This document shows, one piece after another, positions 1 to 8,100 of a DNA stretch of 64,000 nt. This DNA is from Flavobacteriaceae bacterium (lineage in GTDB: Bacteria; Bacteroidota; Bacteroidia; Flavobacteriales; Flavobacteriaceae). Each line of letters starts with the position of its first letter. The first letter of the stretch is position 1. Made by a program: the position numbers and the translations under genes. The notes under the pieces are model-generated. The model did no database searches. It had not been told where the DNA came from and worked only from the letters and a program-made list of their open reading frames with translations. The stretch lies in contig JANQNQ010000005.1 in assembly GCA_028279515.1 (NCBI GenBank), forward strand, positions 186,001 to 250,000, written 5' to 3'.

Positions 1-242
1 CCGCTACTACTAAAGGTCTCTTGAATCGTTGCTTTGGATGTAAGCACCTCATGCGATTTGAAAAACTGAATCGGGAGAAAAGGAATGTCTTCAATCTTCT
101 TTACATCGCTGGGATGTACGTATAATAGGTCGCAAAAGGATCGGTACACCCCGCTGTTTTCAAACTGATGTTTAAAAACTTCCAATGCTTTGGCTTCGAA
201 TTCTAAGTTGGTTTTTATGTTAAAAACACTATGGGGATTCAT
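1..242 (-). CDS. LuxE/PaaK-family acyltransferase, N-terminal fragment
   Basis: Partial gene that runs off the left edge of the window; only the first 80 codons are visible. The ATG is at 242 and the frame is open to base 1. The protein begins MNPHSVFNIKTN, and continues with YRSFCDLLYVHPSDVKKI and then IPFLPIQFFKSHEV. This is how flavobacterial acyl-protein synthetase/LuxE-like enzymes start. The family activates or transfers acyl groups and is related to PaaK-type adenylating enzymes; in flavobacteria it is often near surface polysaccharide genes. Its substrate cannot be told from this fragment. Family assignment is from recalled sequence resemblance, so it should be confirmed with the full-length protein. 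Confidence 0.75.
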   Translation of the reverse strand, partial: MNPHSVFNIKTNLEFEAKALEVFKHQFENSGVYRSFCDLLYVHPSDVKKIEDIPFLPIQFFKSHEVLTSKATIQETFSSS

Positions 243-397
243 GTACTTCAATTGCTAAGGCAAAAGTAGTTCTTTTTTGGTAGCGAGATGTTGGATATGA
301 GATATGAGATGTGGGTACATAGTATTAAGTACAGAGTACTAAGATAGATTTTGAATGAAATGAAAAAGCAGAAGATTAGACATTTCATGAATTAAAC

Positions 398-457
398 AAA
401 CTCCCCTTTCTTCCGCTCCGCAGAATTCATTCCCCTCTTTGACTCAAGAGGGGAGCC
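398..457 (+). repeat. Palindromic element, family A copy 1
   Basis: The element opens with AACTCCCC, continues through an imperfect inner palindrome (TTCCGC and GCAGAA), and ends with a strong hairpin: CCCCTCTT at 432-439 pairs with AAGAGGGG at 446-453 around a six-base loop. The right end GGGGAG is also complementary to the left arm CTCCCC, so two mutually exclusive foldings are possible. Related copies lie at 26163-26227, 41024-41078 and 41562-41614. Confidence 0.8.
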
Positions 458-512
458 TAATAAGGATTTTAATCAAACTAACAGACTAAAGCAGGTTGGA
501 ACACAAGATTTG

Positions 513-567
513 GCTCCTCCCTTCAGACGAAGGGAGGTGGCAACACCAAAGGTGTTGGCGGAGGGTT
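513..567 (-). repeat. Palindromic element, family B copy 1
   Basis: Double hairpin. CCTCCCTTC at 516-524 pairs with GAAGGGAGG at 529-537, and CAACACC at 541-547 pairs with GGTGTTG at 551-557. Read on the minus strand it has the plan AACCCTCC, variable hairpin, CCACCTCCC hairpin, GGAGGAGC. The same plan with different inner hairpins is found at 26043-26106 and 40952-41005. Confidence 0.8.
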
Positions 568-638
568 CTGGATTTTGTCTGCGTATACAAAGACTCTTAG
601 GGCTAAGTCTTGAATGCTTGATCTTGAGATTTGGAATT

Positions 639-1397
639 TTAGAGCTTGGCAAGCAATTCTCGTGCTTCAGGCGTGTTGATTTCCTTCAGCTGAGCAATGG
701 CAATACTTTTTACACTCGCATGCTCGGTTGCTAAAACAGATGGGTAGAAGTCCCAGATATCTAGCTTTTTTCCGTCAGGAAGTAATTCCCCGTTAAGGGA
801 AACAAAATGAAAAGCATTCTGAATCCCGAAAATTTGAACGTATTCCAGATCACATTCCATCGCTTTTTGAATAGTTAAAAAAGCCTCAGCGTGCCCTAGT
901 TGGGCCAAGAGTCCGGCTGCCAAAGGAGCTGCTGTATGCCCTTTGACGTCAAGGTGCGCAATAGACAGTAACTGCTTTAATACCATGGCATCACCCAAAT
1001 GGTAGAGACCGTATGCACTATAGGCTTGCACGGTTTCGTCGATGTCTTTAAGCCCCTTTCTGAAAATAGGCTCATCTTTAGCCACCACTTTTCGAGTTAA
1101 GAAGTACAATGCCGTACTGCGAATGAGGCCACTTTCATGCTTTATCGCTTTGCGCCAGCTTTCTTTGTTGTGCTCAACACCATTGGCCGTTAGCAATTCA
1201 CGGTTACGAACCATTTCCCATTTTGAGTAGGGTCCGATCAAGGTCTTGTACTGTGGGATGATCACATTGCTCGAAACATTAAAAGTATTGTCTTTTTTAT
1301 CCATGGTGCTTTGTTCTGATTTAGGGCGGCTGTCTGAAGGACATGTCCATAGCAGACTTGCCAAAAAAAAGTTCAATATGACGGTCTTTACAGGCAT
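639..1397 (-). CDS. HEAT-repeat-like exported protein
   Basis: A 252-residue protein. Residues 4-17 are hydrophobic and followed by Cys19 (LLWTC), a possible though imperfect lipobox, so it is probably exported and perhaps lipid-anchored. Residues about 80-180 are helical repeats of the HEAT/PBS-lyase kind (segments such as IRSTALYFLTRK and VQAYSAYGLYHLGD), a scaffold for protein binding. No catalytic motif is seen. It starts 8 bases after the stop of the DUF4157 gene at 1406 and on the same strand, so the two are very likely co-transcribed. Inference: it binds, carries or neutralises the DUF4157 protein. A free-standing HEAT-like lipoprotein of unrelated role is the alternative. Confidence 0.7.
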   Translation of the reverse strand: MPVKTVILNFFLASLLWTCPSDSRPKSEQSTMDKKDNTFNVSSNVIIPQYKTLIGPYSKWEMVRNRELLTANGVEHNKESWRKAIKHESGLIRSTALYFLTRKVVAKDEPIFRKGLKDIDETVQAYSAYGLYHLGDAMVLKQLLSIAHLDVKGHTAAPLAAGLLAQLGHAEAFLTIQKAMECDLEYVQIFGIQNAFHFVSLNGELLPDGKKLDIWDFYPSVLATEHASVKSIAIAQLKEINTPEARELLAKL

Positions 1398-1405
1398 TCT
1401 GGTTT

Positions 1406-3445
1406 CTATGGTCCGGCAGGCCCCGTGGTGATCTGCATGTTGGCTTCTATGTTATTGTTTCTGGCAGTGGTATTGCCCGAGATGTCCCAAATAGCATTCA
1501 ATAACGAGTTCCCGTCTGGGTCCATAATATCAACATCCATGTTTCCGGCGCAATTGGTGGTGTCGTCAAAAAGCTGGTTGGCAGGAACCGTAAAGGTATG
1601 AGAACCGCCTCCTGGGATGACTACATCGGCTTCAATGACCATATTGGCTCCAAAAGTTAAAAATGGTCCTAGTTCTTGGTCAAAGTTGATGTGTGGTAGG
1701 TTGAATACTTGCCCTGGGAAGATCAAATTTCCTCCTCTTCGAGCTACACCCGGATTGGCTCGATGAATTGCACGCCAGTGTTTCCCATGCCCATATACTT
1801 GTTCGGCAATACCCCATAGCGTATCCCCAGCTACAACGGTGTGTGTACCACCGCCTTTGGGGTGATTGGTTACTTCGATAGAAACCTGCCCATAGTCACC
1901 AGCATCACCTTTGGTTTTGATCGAGTTGGCACGAGCTCGATATAACGGAGCCCCATCTCCATAAGCATCACCTTCAGCAGCGGGAGCTGCAACGAAAGCG
2001 TTATATACACGAATTCCCTCGGTCATTGCGGCAGGGAGCAAAGTGCTTCGAACATTTGATGCCGAAGGTGAGGTCTGACCACTAAGCCATGTTTCCATGG
2101 CAGTCACAATTTGTGGCCCCCAATCAAGTTCGCGTTGATCAATGGCATGAAAGCGTTCATGGCGAATTGTTAGGTCTTCTGCCCAAAAGTGATCTCGTGG
2201 AGGACGACCATTGTCACTTGACATATCTGGGGTAAGATCCTTTGAGATCAGCTGATAGTTACAGGCTTTGATATCAGAGTCAGTGTCACTGGCAATATCT
2301 ACTTGACTTGAAGGTCCTGTTCCTGATAACACGCCCCATGTTATGGTGTGTACCACATCTCCGGTGACCGTATAAGTTCCGGAACCGATAATTGTTCCTA
2401 AGCTGGAACTAATACTCACATTGTCATAATGAAGTGTAGCACCGGTGGTTCCGAAGTTGCCAGGGTCGGGTACTCGTCCGCCAGAAACGGTTGCGTTATG
2501 CGCAAGTGATGCACTAACACTGTTAGAACGTGAAGAGATAATTTCTTCAGACGGTGCCATCTGTTTTACAAAGATCGGGTCTTCTTGTTGTTGCTCGCCT
2601 CCTTCTTCTTGTCCTTTTGCTGCGTCACCTTGTTTGCGAGCGATTACCTGAGTAAACGAGGTGGTCTGCGTCATTTGAGTTTGTCCGTTGTTCAATTGTT
2701 TAATAGAAGTGCTGGGCTTTCCGTACTGTGTGGAAGGCTTAGAGGCTTGTTGTTCGGTCTGTTCGTTCTCTTTTTTCTGAACCGACTTCTTTCCGCCTGT
2801 TTGTTGCACCACATGGGTCAATTCATGAGCCAAGAGTTTTTTGCCTTCTTTGCTTTCGGGTTGGTATTTCCCCTGGTTGAAATAGACGTCCTTGCCATTA
2901 GTGAATGCTTGAGAGTTGAGGTCAGCGTTCATCTGTACGGCCTTGCTATCGTTATGGACTTTAACGCCGCTAAAGTCAGCCCCAATGCCTGATTCCATTT
3001 CTGATTGTACATCCTTTGGTAAGGGAGTACCTCCACCTTTTGATGTTTGTAGATCTTGCTCGATATCGGGCTTGGCCGGTGCTTCTGATTTGGTTTGTAC
3101 CTGCTCTTCGCCCATACTAGTATCAAAGGCACGCTTGGTCATCACCTCTTGATCTTCTTCTCCTTTTTTCTGTACTTTTTCTTTTTCTTCGTTCTCGCAC
3201 TCGGCACACTTTCTTTGTACGTTTAGCGTAGGTGAGACTTGCTTACCTTGTACGACCTGTTCGGCAACAGCATCGGCTTCTTTTTCATACTTGTCGTTGG
3301 GTTTTCCGACGTTCAGTTTGGGTTGAACAGGGGTCGCAAACGGAGGCTCTTTTTCTTTGCTGTGTGAAAAGAAACCTTCGTCGGTTTTCTTAATAAAGGG
3401 AGCCGACTGCTTTCGATAATTATTCCTTTTAAAAGATGTTTTCAT
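1406..3445 (-). CDS. DUF4157 (eCIS core domain) protein with LysM and second HExxH motif
   Basis: A 679-residue protein without a signal peptide. The basic N-terminus is followed by QPKLNVGKPNDKYEKEAD (41-58), a low-complexity charged linker with recurring VQ[RK]K words (76-79, 91-94, 222-225), then the DUF4157 domain at about 142-216 with the zinc motif HELTH (207-211). A second HExxH (HERFH, 429-433) sits in a separate region, and a LysM domain spans about 534-583 (THTVVAGDTLWGIAEQVYG). DUF4157 proteins are associated with extracellular contractile injection systems and polymorphic toxin loci; LysM binds peptidoglycan or acts as a baseplate-type module. No sheath, tube or AAA genes of an injection system are present here, so the link to such a machine is by family only. 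A HEAT-like gene follows in the same operon and an HhH gene diverges. Confidence 0.8.
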   Translation of the reverse strand: MKTSFKRNNYRKQSAPFIKKTDEGFFSHSKEKEPPFATPVQPKLNVGKPNDKYEKEADAVAEQVVQGKQVSPTLNVQRKCAECENEEKEKVQKKGEEDQEVMTKRAFDTSMGEEQVQTKSEAPAKPDIEQDLQTSKGGGTPLPKDVQSEMESGIGADFSGVKVHNDSKAVQMNADLNSQAFTNGKDVYFNQGKYQPESKEGKKLLAHELTHVVQQTGGKKSVQKKENEQTEQQASKPSTQYGKPSTSIKQLNNGQTQMTQTTSFTQVIARKQGDAAKGQEEGGEQQQEDPIFVKQMAPSEEIISSRSNSVSASLAHNATVSGGRVPDPGNFGTTGATLHYDNVSISSSLGTIIGSGTYTVTGDVVHTITWGVLSGTGPSSQVDIASDTDSDIKACNYQLISKDLTPDMSSDNGRPPRDHFWAEDLTIRHERFHAIDQRELDWGPQIVTAMETWLSGQTSPSASNVRSTLLPAAMTEGIRVYNAFVAAPAAEGDAYGDGAPLYRARANSIKTKGDAGDYGQVSIEVTNHPKGGGTHTVVAGDTLWGIAEQVYGHGKHWRAIHRANPGVARRGGNLIFPGQVFNLPHINFDQELGPFLTFGANMVIEADVVIPGGGSHTFTVPANQLFDDTTNCAGNMDVDIMDPDGNSLLNAIWDISGNTTARNNNIEANMQITTGPAGP

Positions 3446-3709
3446 GGCGTTGTTTTCTAAGGACTCTCAAAACTATCAGATCAATGAATGCTGAAGTAGG
3501 TGGTTTTTCCCTTTTTCGATGTGTCAAATGTCATCTGTAGGAAAAGGATGAATGTTAACTATCGGGGAATCTTCCGCTGGTTAAAAGGGAAAAGACCTTA
3601 TATGTTAGGATGACCAAATCGTAATTTGTTTACAAAGGATTGTCTATAATTCTGACCATAAAGAAGGGCAATTCTGTCTTAAAATAATATATCACCTAAA
3701 ACCAGAATT
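3446..3709. other. Divergent intergenic region
   Basis: These 264 bases separate the divergent DUF4157 and HhH genes and must hold both promoters. The sequence is AT-rich. I find no exact TAnnTTTG site in either direction; the nearest is TAATTTG around 3620, one base short of the consensus spacing. No repeat or hairpin stands out. Confidence 0.5.
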
Positions 3710-4603
3710 ATGGAAGCAAACCAACAAAAGATGGAAGCGCTGCTGCAGTATTTCAACCAGCCTTCACTAAACCCAAAAATGATCGATGAAGAGTTTGAGC
3801 GGCAAGGCCGAGATATCGGCGTTAAGGTCGCGAAGAATATCATCGAAACACGAAATCAGCTACGAAATCAAAACGGTGTCGGATTTACTGACCTTAAACA
3901 GATCGATGATGTATCGGGTGTTGGCCCCGCTAAGTTTAAAATGATTCTTGAACATTTTGGATTAGGTGACCCAGGGTCAAGTGACGCACAAAGTCCGATT
4001 GAAGCCGTTTGTATTCATCCAAGGGATTTGCGTACTGAAATTCGCCAGATTCTCAATACCGAAATGGGACATAAACAGCAACCATTTCAAATAGGCTCAG
4101 GCCCTAATTTAGGGAGCTCACTGTATACGCATCAAGCGAATCTTATAGGAATGAATCTGCCTATCTTGGCTGATACAAGAACAGAAATAGCCAAATGGGT
4201 GTTAGAGCAGATTATGGAAAACTTAAAAGATAAAGGGGGTGACGACGGAAAGACCACTGCCGATTCGAGTGTGACCTTCCCATGTGAGGCAAAGTACTCG
4301 GCAACGGTACGTGGAGAAGGTTTTAACAAGGAATATTTTTGGTGGCGTGTTAGTAAAAAAGAACGAGACCAATACGACCCTGTTCAGAAAAAGGCGGCGC
4401 AAAAAGCAGCACAGGCGGCATTGGATGTACGGTTGAAGATGTTAAGAGCCTTTCAATGTCAGCATCCTTGCAAGCGGTTTTTTGAAGTCACCTATGGTGA
4501 GCCAACCTTCGAAGATTTTGTATGGCCTGGATCTGATGGTTATACCTATGTAACCTGGAAATGCGTCATCAAAGCGACCGTGAAGTACGGTTGTAAGAAG
4601 TAG
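3710..4603 (+). CDS. Helix-hairpin-helix protein of unknown function
   Basis: A 297-residue soluble protein. Residues 58-84 form a ComEA-like helix-hairpin-helix (FTDLKQIDDVSGVGPAKFKM), the kind of motif that binds DNA backbone or mediates protein contacts. The middle has no recognised domain. The C-terminal third is rich in cysteine (FPCEAKY, QCQHPCKRF, WKCVIKATVKYGC) and contains an Ala/Lys-rich helix (VQKKAAQKAAQAAL). There is no signal peptide or membrane segment. It is divergent from the DUF4157 gene with 264 bases between them, and may share regulation with it. I cannot assign a function. Confidence 0.6.
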   Translation: MEANQQKMEALLQYFNQPSLNPKMIDEEFERQGRDIGVKVAKNIIETRNQLRNQNGVGFTDLKQIDDVSGVGPAKFKMILEHFGLGDPGSSDAQSPIEAVCIHPRDLRTEIRQILNTEMGHKQQPFQIGSGPNLGSSLYTHQANLIGMNLPILADTRTEIAKWVLEQIMENLKDKGGDDGKTTADSSVTFPCEAKYSATVRGEGFNKEYFWWRVSKKERDQYDPVQKKAAQKAAQAALDVRLKMLRAFQCQHPCKRFFEVTYGEPTFEDFVWPGSDGYTYVTWKCVIKATVKYGCKK

Positions 4604-5158
4604 ATGTTAGTATCTAGTACTGAGTACAAAGTATTGAGTACAAAGAAATTTTGAATGTTGAATTTTGAATGTTGAATTAGTGCAAAGGGAAGTCGGAAGT
4701 TGGATGGTGTGAGTTAAAAATGAAAAGTGAACCTTTGCTCTTGCGACCTTCGGTTTATGAGGATGAAAAGCAAAAAGTGAAAAAATTTCAGGGTATTTGT
4801 GAACTAAGCTGTTGTTATAATAGCAATGATGAACTACTACTATATTTATTGTTAGTTGGGAATATGTATCCTCGGTGTCTAGAGCATCAAAAAATATTTT
4901 AGAGTTGGAGTTTAAAATGGCCAGCCCCGAGGATGCAGCTCCTTTTTTGCGAAGATTTAGATATAACTACATACATGCTGCCTTTTAGAATTGTTCAGTT
5001 AGGTTCGTATTTTTTTGAAAGGCCTTTTAAAGTGTTGAAGACCTTTATCTCCAGTAATAGCGGACGCACTTTAAAAGACACAAAAAGCCGATGAGATCTC
5101 ATCGGCTTTTGTTTTTTGGCATTCAATGAACACCATTCATTACATGATCAAACCCTTA
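4604..5158. other. Long intergenic region with nested inverted repeats
   Basis: This 555-base stretch holds no credible gene; a 60-codon open frame at 4720-4902 shows no conserved features. It begins with AT-rich GTACT/GTATT words (4608-4647) and TTGAATGTTGAATT repeats. An ATCCTCGG / CCGAGGAT inverted repeat lies at about 4868 and 4927, and an 11-base inverted repeat pairs CTTTTAAAGTG (5024-5034) with CACTTTAAAAG (5067-5077). It ends with the terminator hairpin at 5083-5110. The nested structure could mark a small RNA, but nothing proves transcription. Confidence 0.5.
5083..5116 (-). terminator. Rho-independent terminator of the 1735-aa T9SS gene
   Basis: A perfect 28-base palindrome centred on AGATCT (stem AAAAGCCGATGAGATC and its complement) runs from 5083 to 5110 and is flanked by A and T tracts on both sides, so it can stop transcription in both directions. 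It sits about 50 bases past the stop of the minus-strand gene that ends at 5159. Confidence 0.85.
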
Positions 5159-8100
5159 CTACTTGATCAGTAACTTTTTTGTAATCGAGTTTTTCCCGAT
5201 CTTCAATTGGAACACATAAGTTCCTGAAGCTACACGGTTAAGTGGTAGGTCTTCATTTGAAGGAACCTGATTCCAAGTTTGGATCTTTTGCCCCATAAGA
5301 TTATATAATACGGCACCATCAATTACTTCGTTGCTATTGTTTACAATGCGAATCACGTTGGCGTTTCCTAAGTGAATAATATCAATCGTATCAGAAAGCA
5401 CTGCATCTTCTACACCAAGTACTTGGTTTTTAAAGACAAGAACGAAACGATTTTTGTAGCTTCCCGGAGTAAGATCTGTTTCGAACGCTCCAAGCTTTAG
5501 ATCCGTTTCTGTTCCATCTAGCTCATCTCTTAAGAAGACATCGATTCCTTCGGGAAGATTCTCGAATGCGTCGACGCCTATCTTCATTGTTCCGCCATAG
5601 GTGAGGTCTACTGCTAACTTCAATTCTTTATCTTCCGTGATAGCCGGAATGGCTTGGATCACATACTTTTCGTCATCAATCAACCAGGTCATATCGTCGT
5701 ATTGTTCTTCATTTTTCTTGGCATCAAATGCCCAATCAATACCATCAGTTGTACGCTCATCTATGGTAAGCAGCAATTGTCTGTGCAACTGTCCTGGCGA
5801 GTCAAAACCAATACGAAGTTTTGTTCTGGTATCTTCAGGAGCTTCAGAAGCAGCACGCTCGGTACCTCTAATAAAAATAGAGCTTGCCGGGACAGCTTCG
5901 GTCACAAAGATGCGTTGATCGTTCTCAAACGTAATGTTTCCAGCAGTCGGATTGGTCGTATCATCTGTTACAAAGAATCCTTGCGCTACAGGAACGTATC
6001 GTCCCGGAGTTTTAGTTCCGCTACCTGTTTGGTCAATATCTGGGTGTGAAACAGCAGGTGTTCCGCCAGAAAGATTATAAATGGCATATCCTCCTTGGTA
6101 TTCGAACACGATATGAGAAGTACTTGCAAAGTGCTGCCAGAACCTCAAAGAACCGTCGGTGGTTGGATTGTCCATAATAAATTCGTCGGCATCTATTGCC
6201 GAAGGATATGGGTTTCCGACCAAATATTCATTGTCATTTGAAAGTGGTAATGTCATAGTACCATTATTAGGCTTTCCTGTAAATACAAAGTTTTGCTCAT
6301 CGAGTACACCTCCGGTGCCAGGACCTTTCATGGTAAACCCTTCACCGGCTGTGATATTTCCGGTGTTTCCGGCAAAGTTCCAACCGTTATAATCGTCGGC
6401 GGGGCTGTCGATAAAACGATACATCCAAAATGAGCTCAGCGTAATCGGACTTGTCGCACCAGCGTCGGCTCCTGTCGCTGAGGTCGAAAATGTAATATTC
6501 TGTGGCGATGTAGGATTGGTTCCGTCTCGCATAGCATTGGCAATGCTGATAGCTGCGTTGTTCGATGTGGTGTTGATCGTCCCTACTGGCAAACTCCAGT
6601 AGTTGTATGTATAGCTATCTGCAATACCTTGTTGATCTCTTTCGATAAATCCTGCACTGTCTGTAGCCAAATCACTTCCATCTTCTTGAACCAGTTGCGA
6701 CTCACCTTCTAGGTCAATCGAGCCATCTAATTTTAGGTAGTGCGAGACTGATAATTCGCTGTCTCCAGATACAGTCAGTTCATTTGAATTAGAAAATAGC
6801 GCTAATACCTTGGCGTCTGTGGTTGCGCTTACATTATGGCTTACAGATACGATGTTCCAGTCAATGGTTACATTGCTGTCTGAAACTGAAGTTGTACCTG
6901 GTGCGTATTGTCCGGCTAATGCGCCTACTGTAGCATTTTCCCATGTGCCTTCGGCGGTCCAATCACCATCGGCTAACGAGATATATGGTAGCGGAGCTGT
7001 TTGTGCTTCAACATCGTAATTAGCCGCATTTCTCAAGCTTCCGCGGTTGCCATTTCCGGATGCATCGTTGAGGTGCGTACCGATGAAATTGTTCATCGAA
7101 TAATAGGCACTCAGATCGTTCCAGTCCAATCCGCTGATATCGTATTTTGTTAGTGTCGTAGGCAGAATTTTTCCGAAGACATTAGTCCCAGATTGTTCTA
7201 TCTCTTGATTCATAATGAAACGCAACTCATCAGCTGTAAGTGCCGCATCCCAAATACGGATCTCATCCAGGTCACCGGCAAATTCTTTTTGAATATCGGT
7301 GTCACTGCGATAGTTTGCTCCAATGGTAAAAGTGTTGCTGTTATCTGTCGGTAAAGCAATATTTGCCGCAATATCTAATACGCCATCAATGTAGATGCTT
7401 GCGGTGGTGCCATCATGAATAATGGCGACATGATGCCATACATTGGTGTCCAATCTACCGCTAGAACGGATGTTTTCACCATTTCCGTTTCTAAACCTAA
7501 CTCTGTTTGCATCGGTCAGGACAAGTTCATATCCATTGGTCGAACCGTCCTTCGAGACGATTGATTTGTTAGAGAGGTCGTTGTTGCTTCCTGTGGTTCT
7601 GACCCAAGCCGAAATGGTAAACGCCGAGGTAAGGTCAAGACGATCACCTACCTGGATATGGTCATCGTTACCATCAAACTCCATACGTCTTGAAGCGATC
7701 ACTTCATGAGCAATACCGAAGGTGAAGTATTTTGTTCCGTCAAAGTCGTACGTGACTTCTTGGTTGCTTCCATTGGTTTCTAGAAATAAGGTTTCTTGGT
7801 TTACGGTCAATGCTGCGTCATCTGCCACTAAGAATACATATGCGTCGTTTCCTGATAAAGCGGGAAGCGCTGATGCAATGGCAGCCGTAGAAATACGAAC
7901 GGTGGTAGCAGGTATATCGGTTGTTGCGGTTTCTACGATTTTCCACACACGATCTGAAGCATCTACTGGTGATATCACCGTTTCAGGCCCCAAGGTTACA
8001 TCAACAGTTTTTGAGGTGTAATCGAGGTTCTGTCCATTATGCCCCCAAACCAAATAATCCCTATCGTTGGTAAAGGTATTGGAGTTAGCAGAGTTTGTGG

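Larger units (their letters stand above)
243..638. other. Intergenic region with palindromic repeats
   Basis: This 396-base stretch has no convincing gene. It contains an AT-rich block with repeated GTACT/GTATT words (about 314-345), one family A two-hairpin element (398-457) and one family B element in the opposite orientation (513-567). A 74-codon open frame from 510 lies across the repeat and into the next gene and is not credible. No recognisable terminator other than the palindromes themselves closes the flanking minus-strand gene at 639. Confidence 0.7.

Noticed and set aside
510-734. 74-codon open frame on the plus strand
   Set aside because: It runs through a palindromic repeat and antisense to the end of the HEAT-like gene; there is no recognisable protein.
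1406-3445. Complete extracellular contractile injection system
   Set aside because: Only the DUF4157 protein is present; no sheath, tube, baseplate or AAA genes are in the window.
4720-4902. 60-codon open frame in the long intergenic gap
   Set aside because: No promoter, no motifs and low-complexity surroundings; the length is expected by chance.
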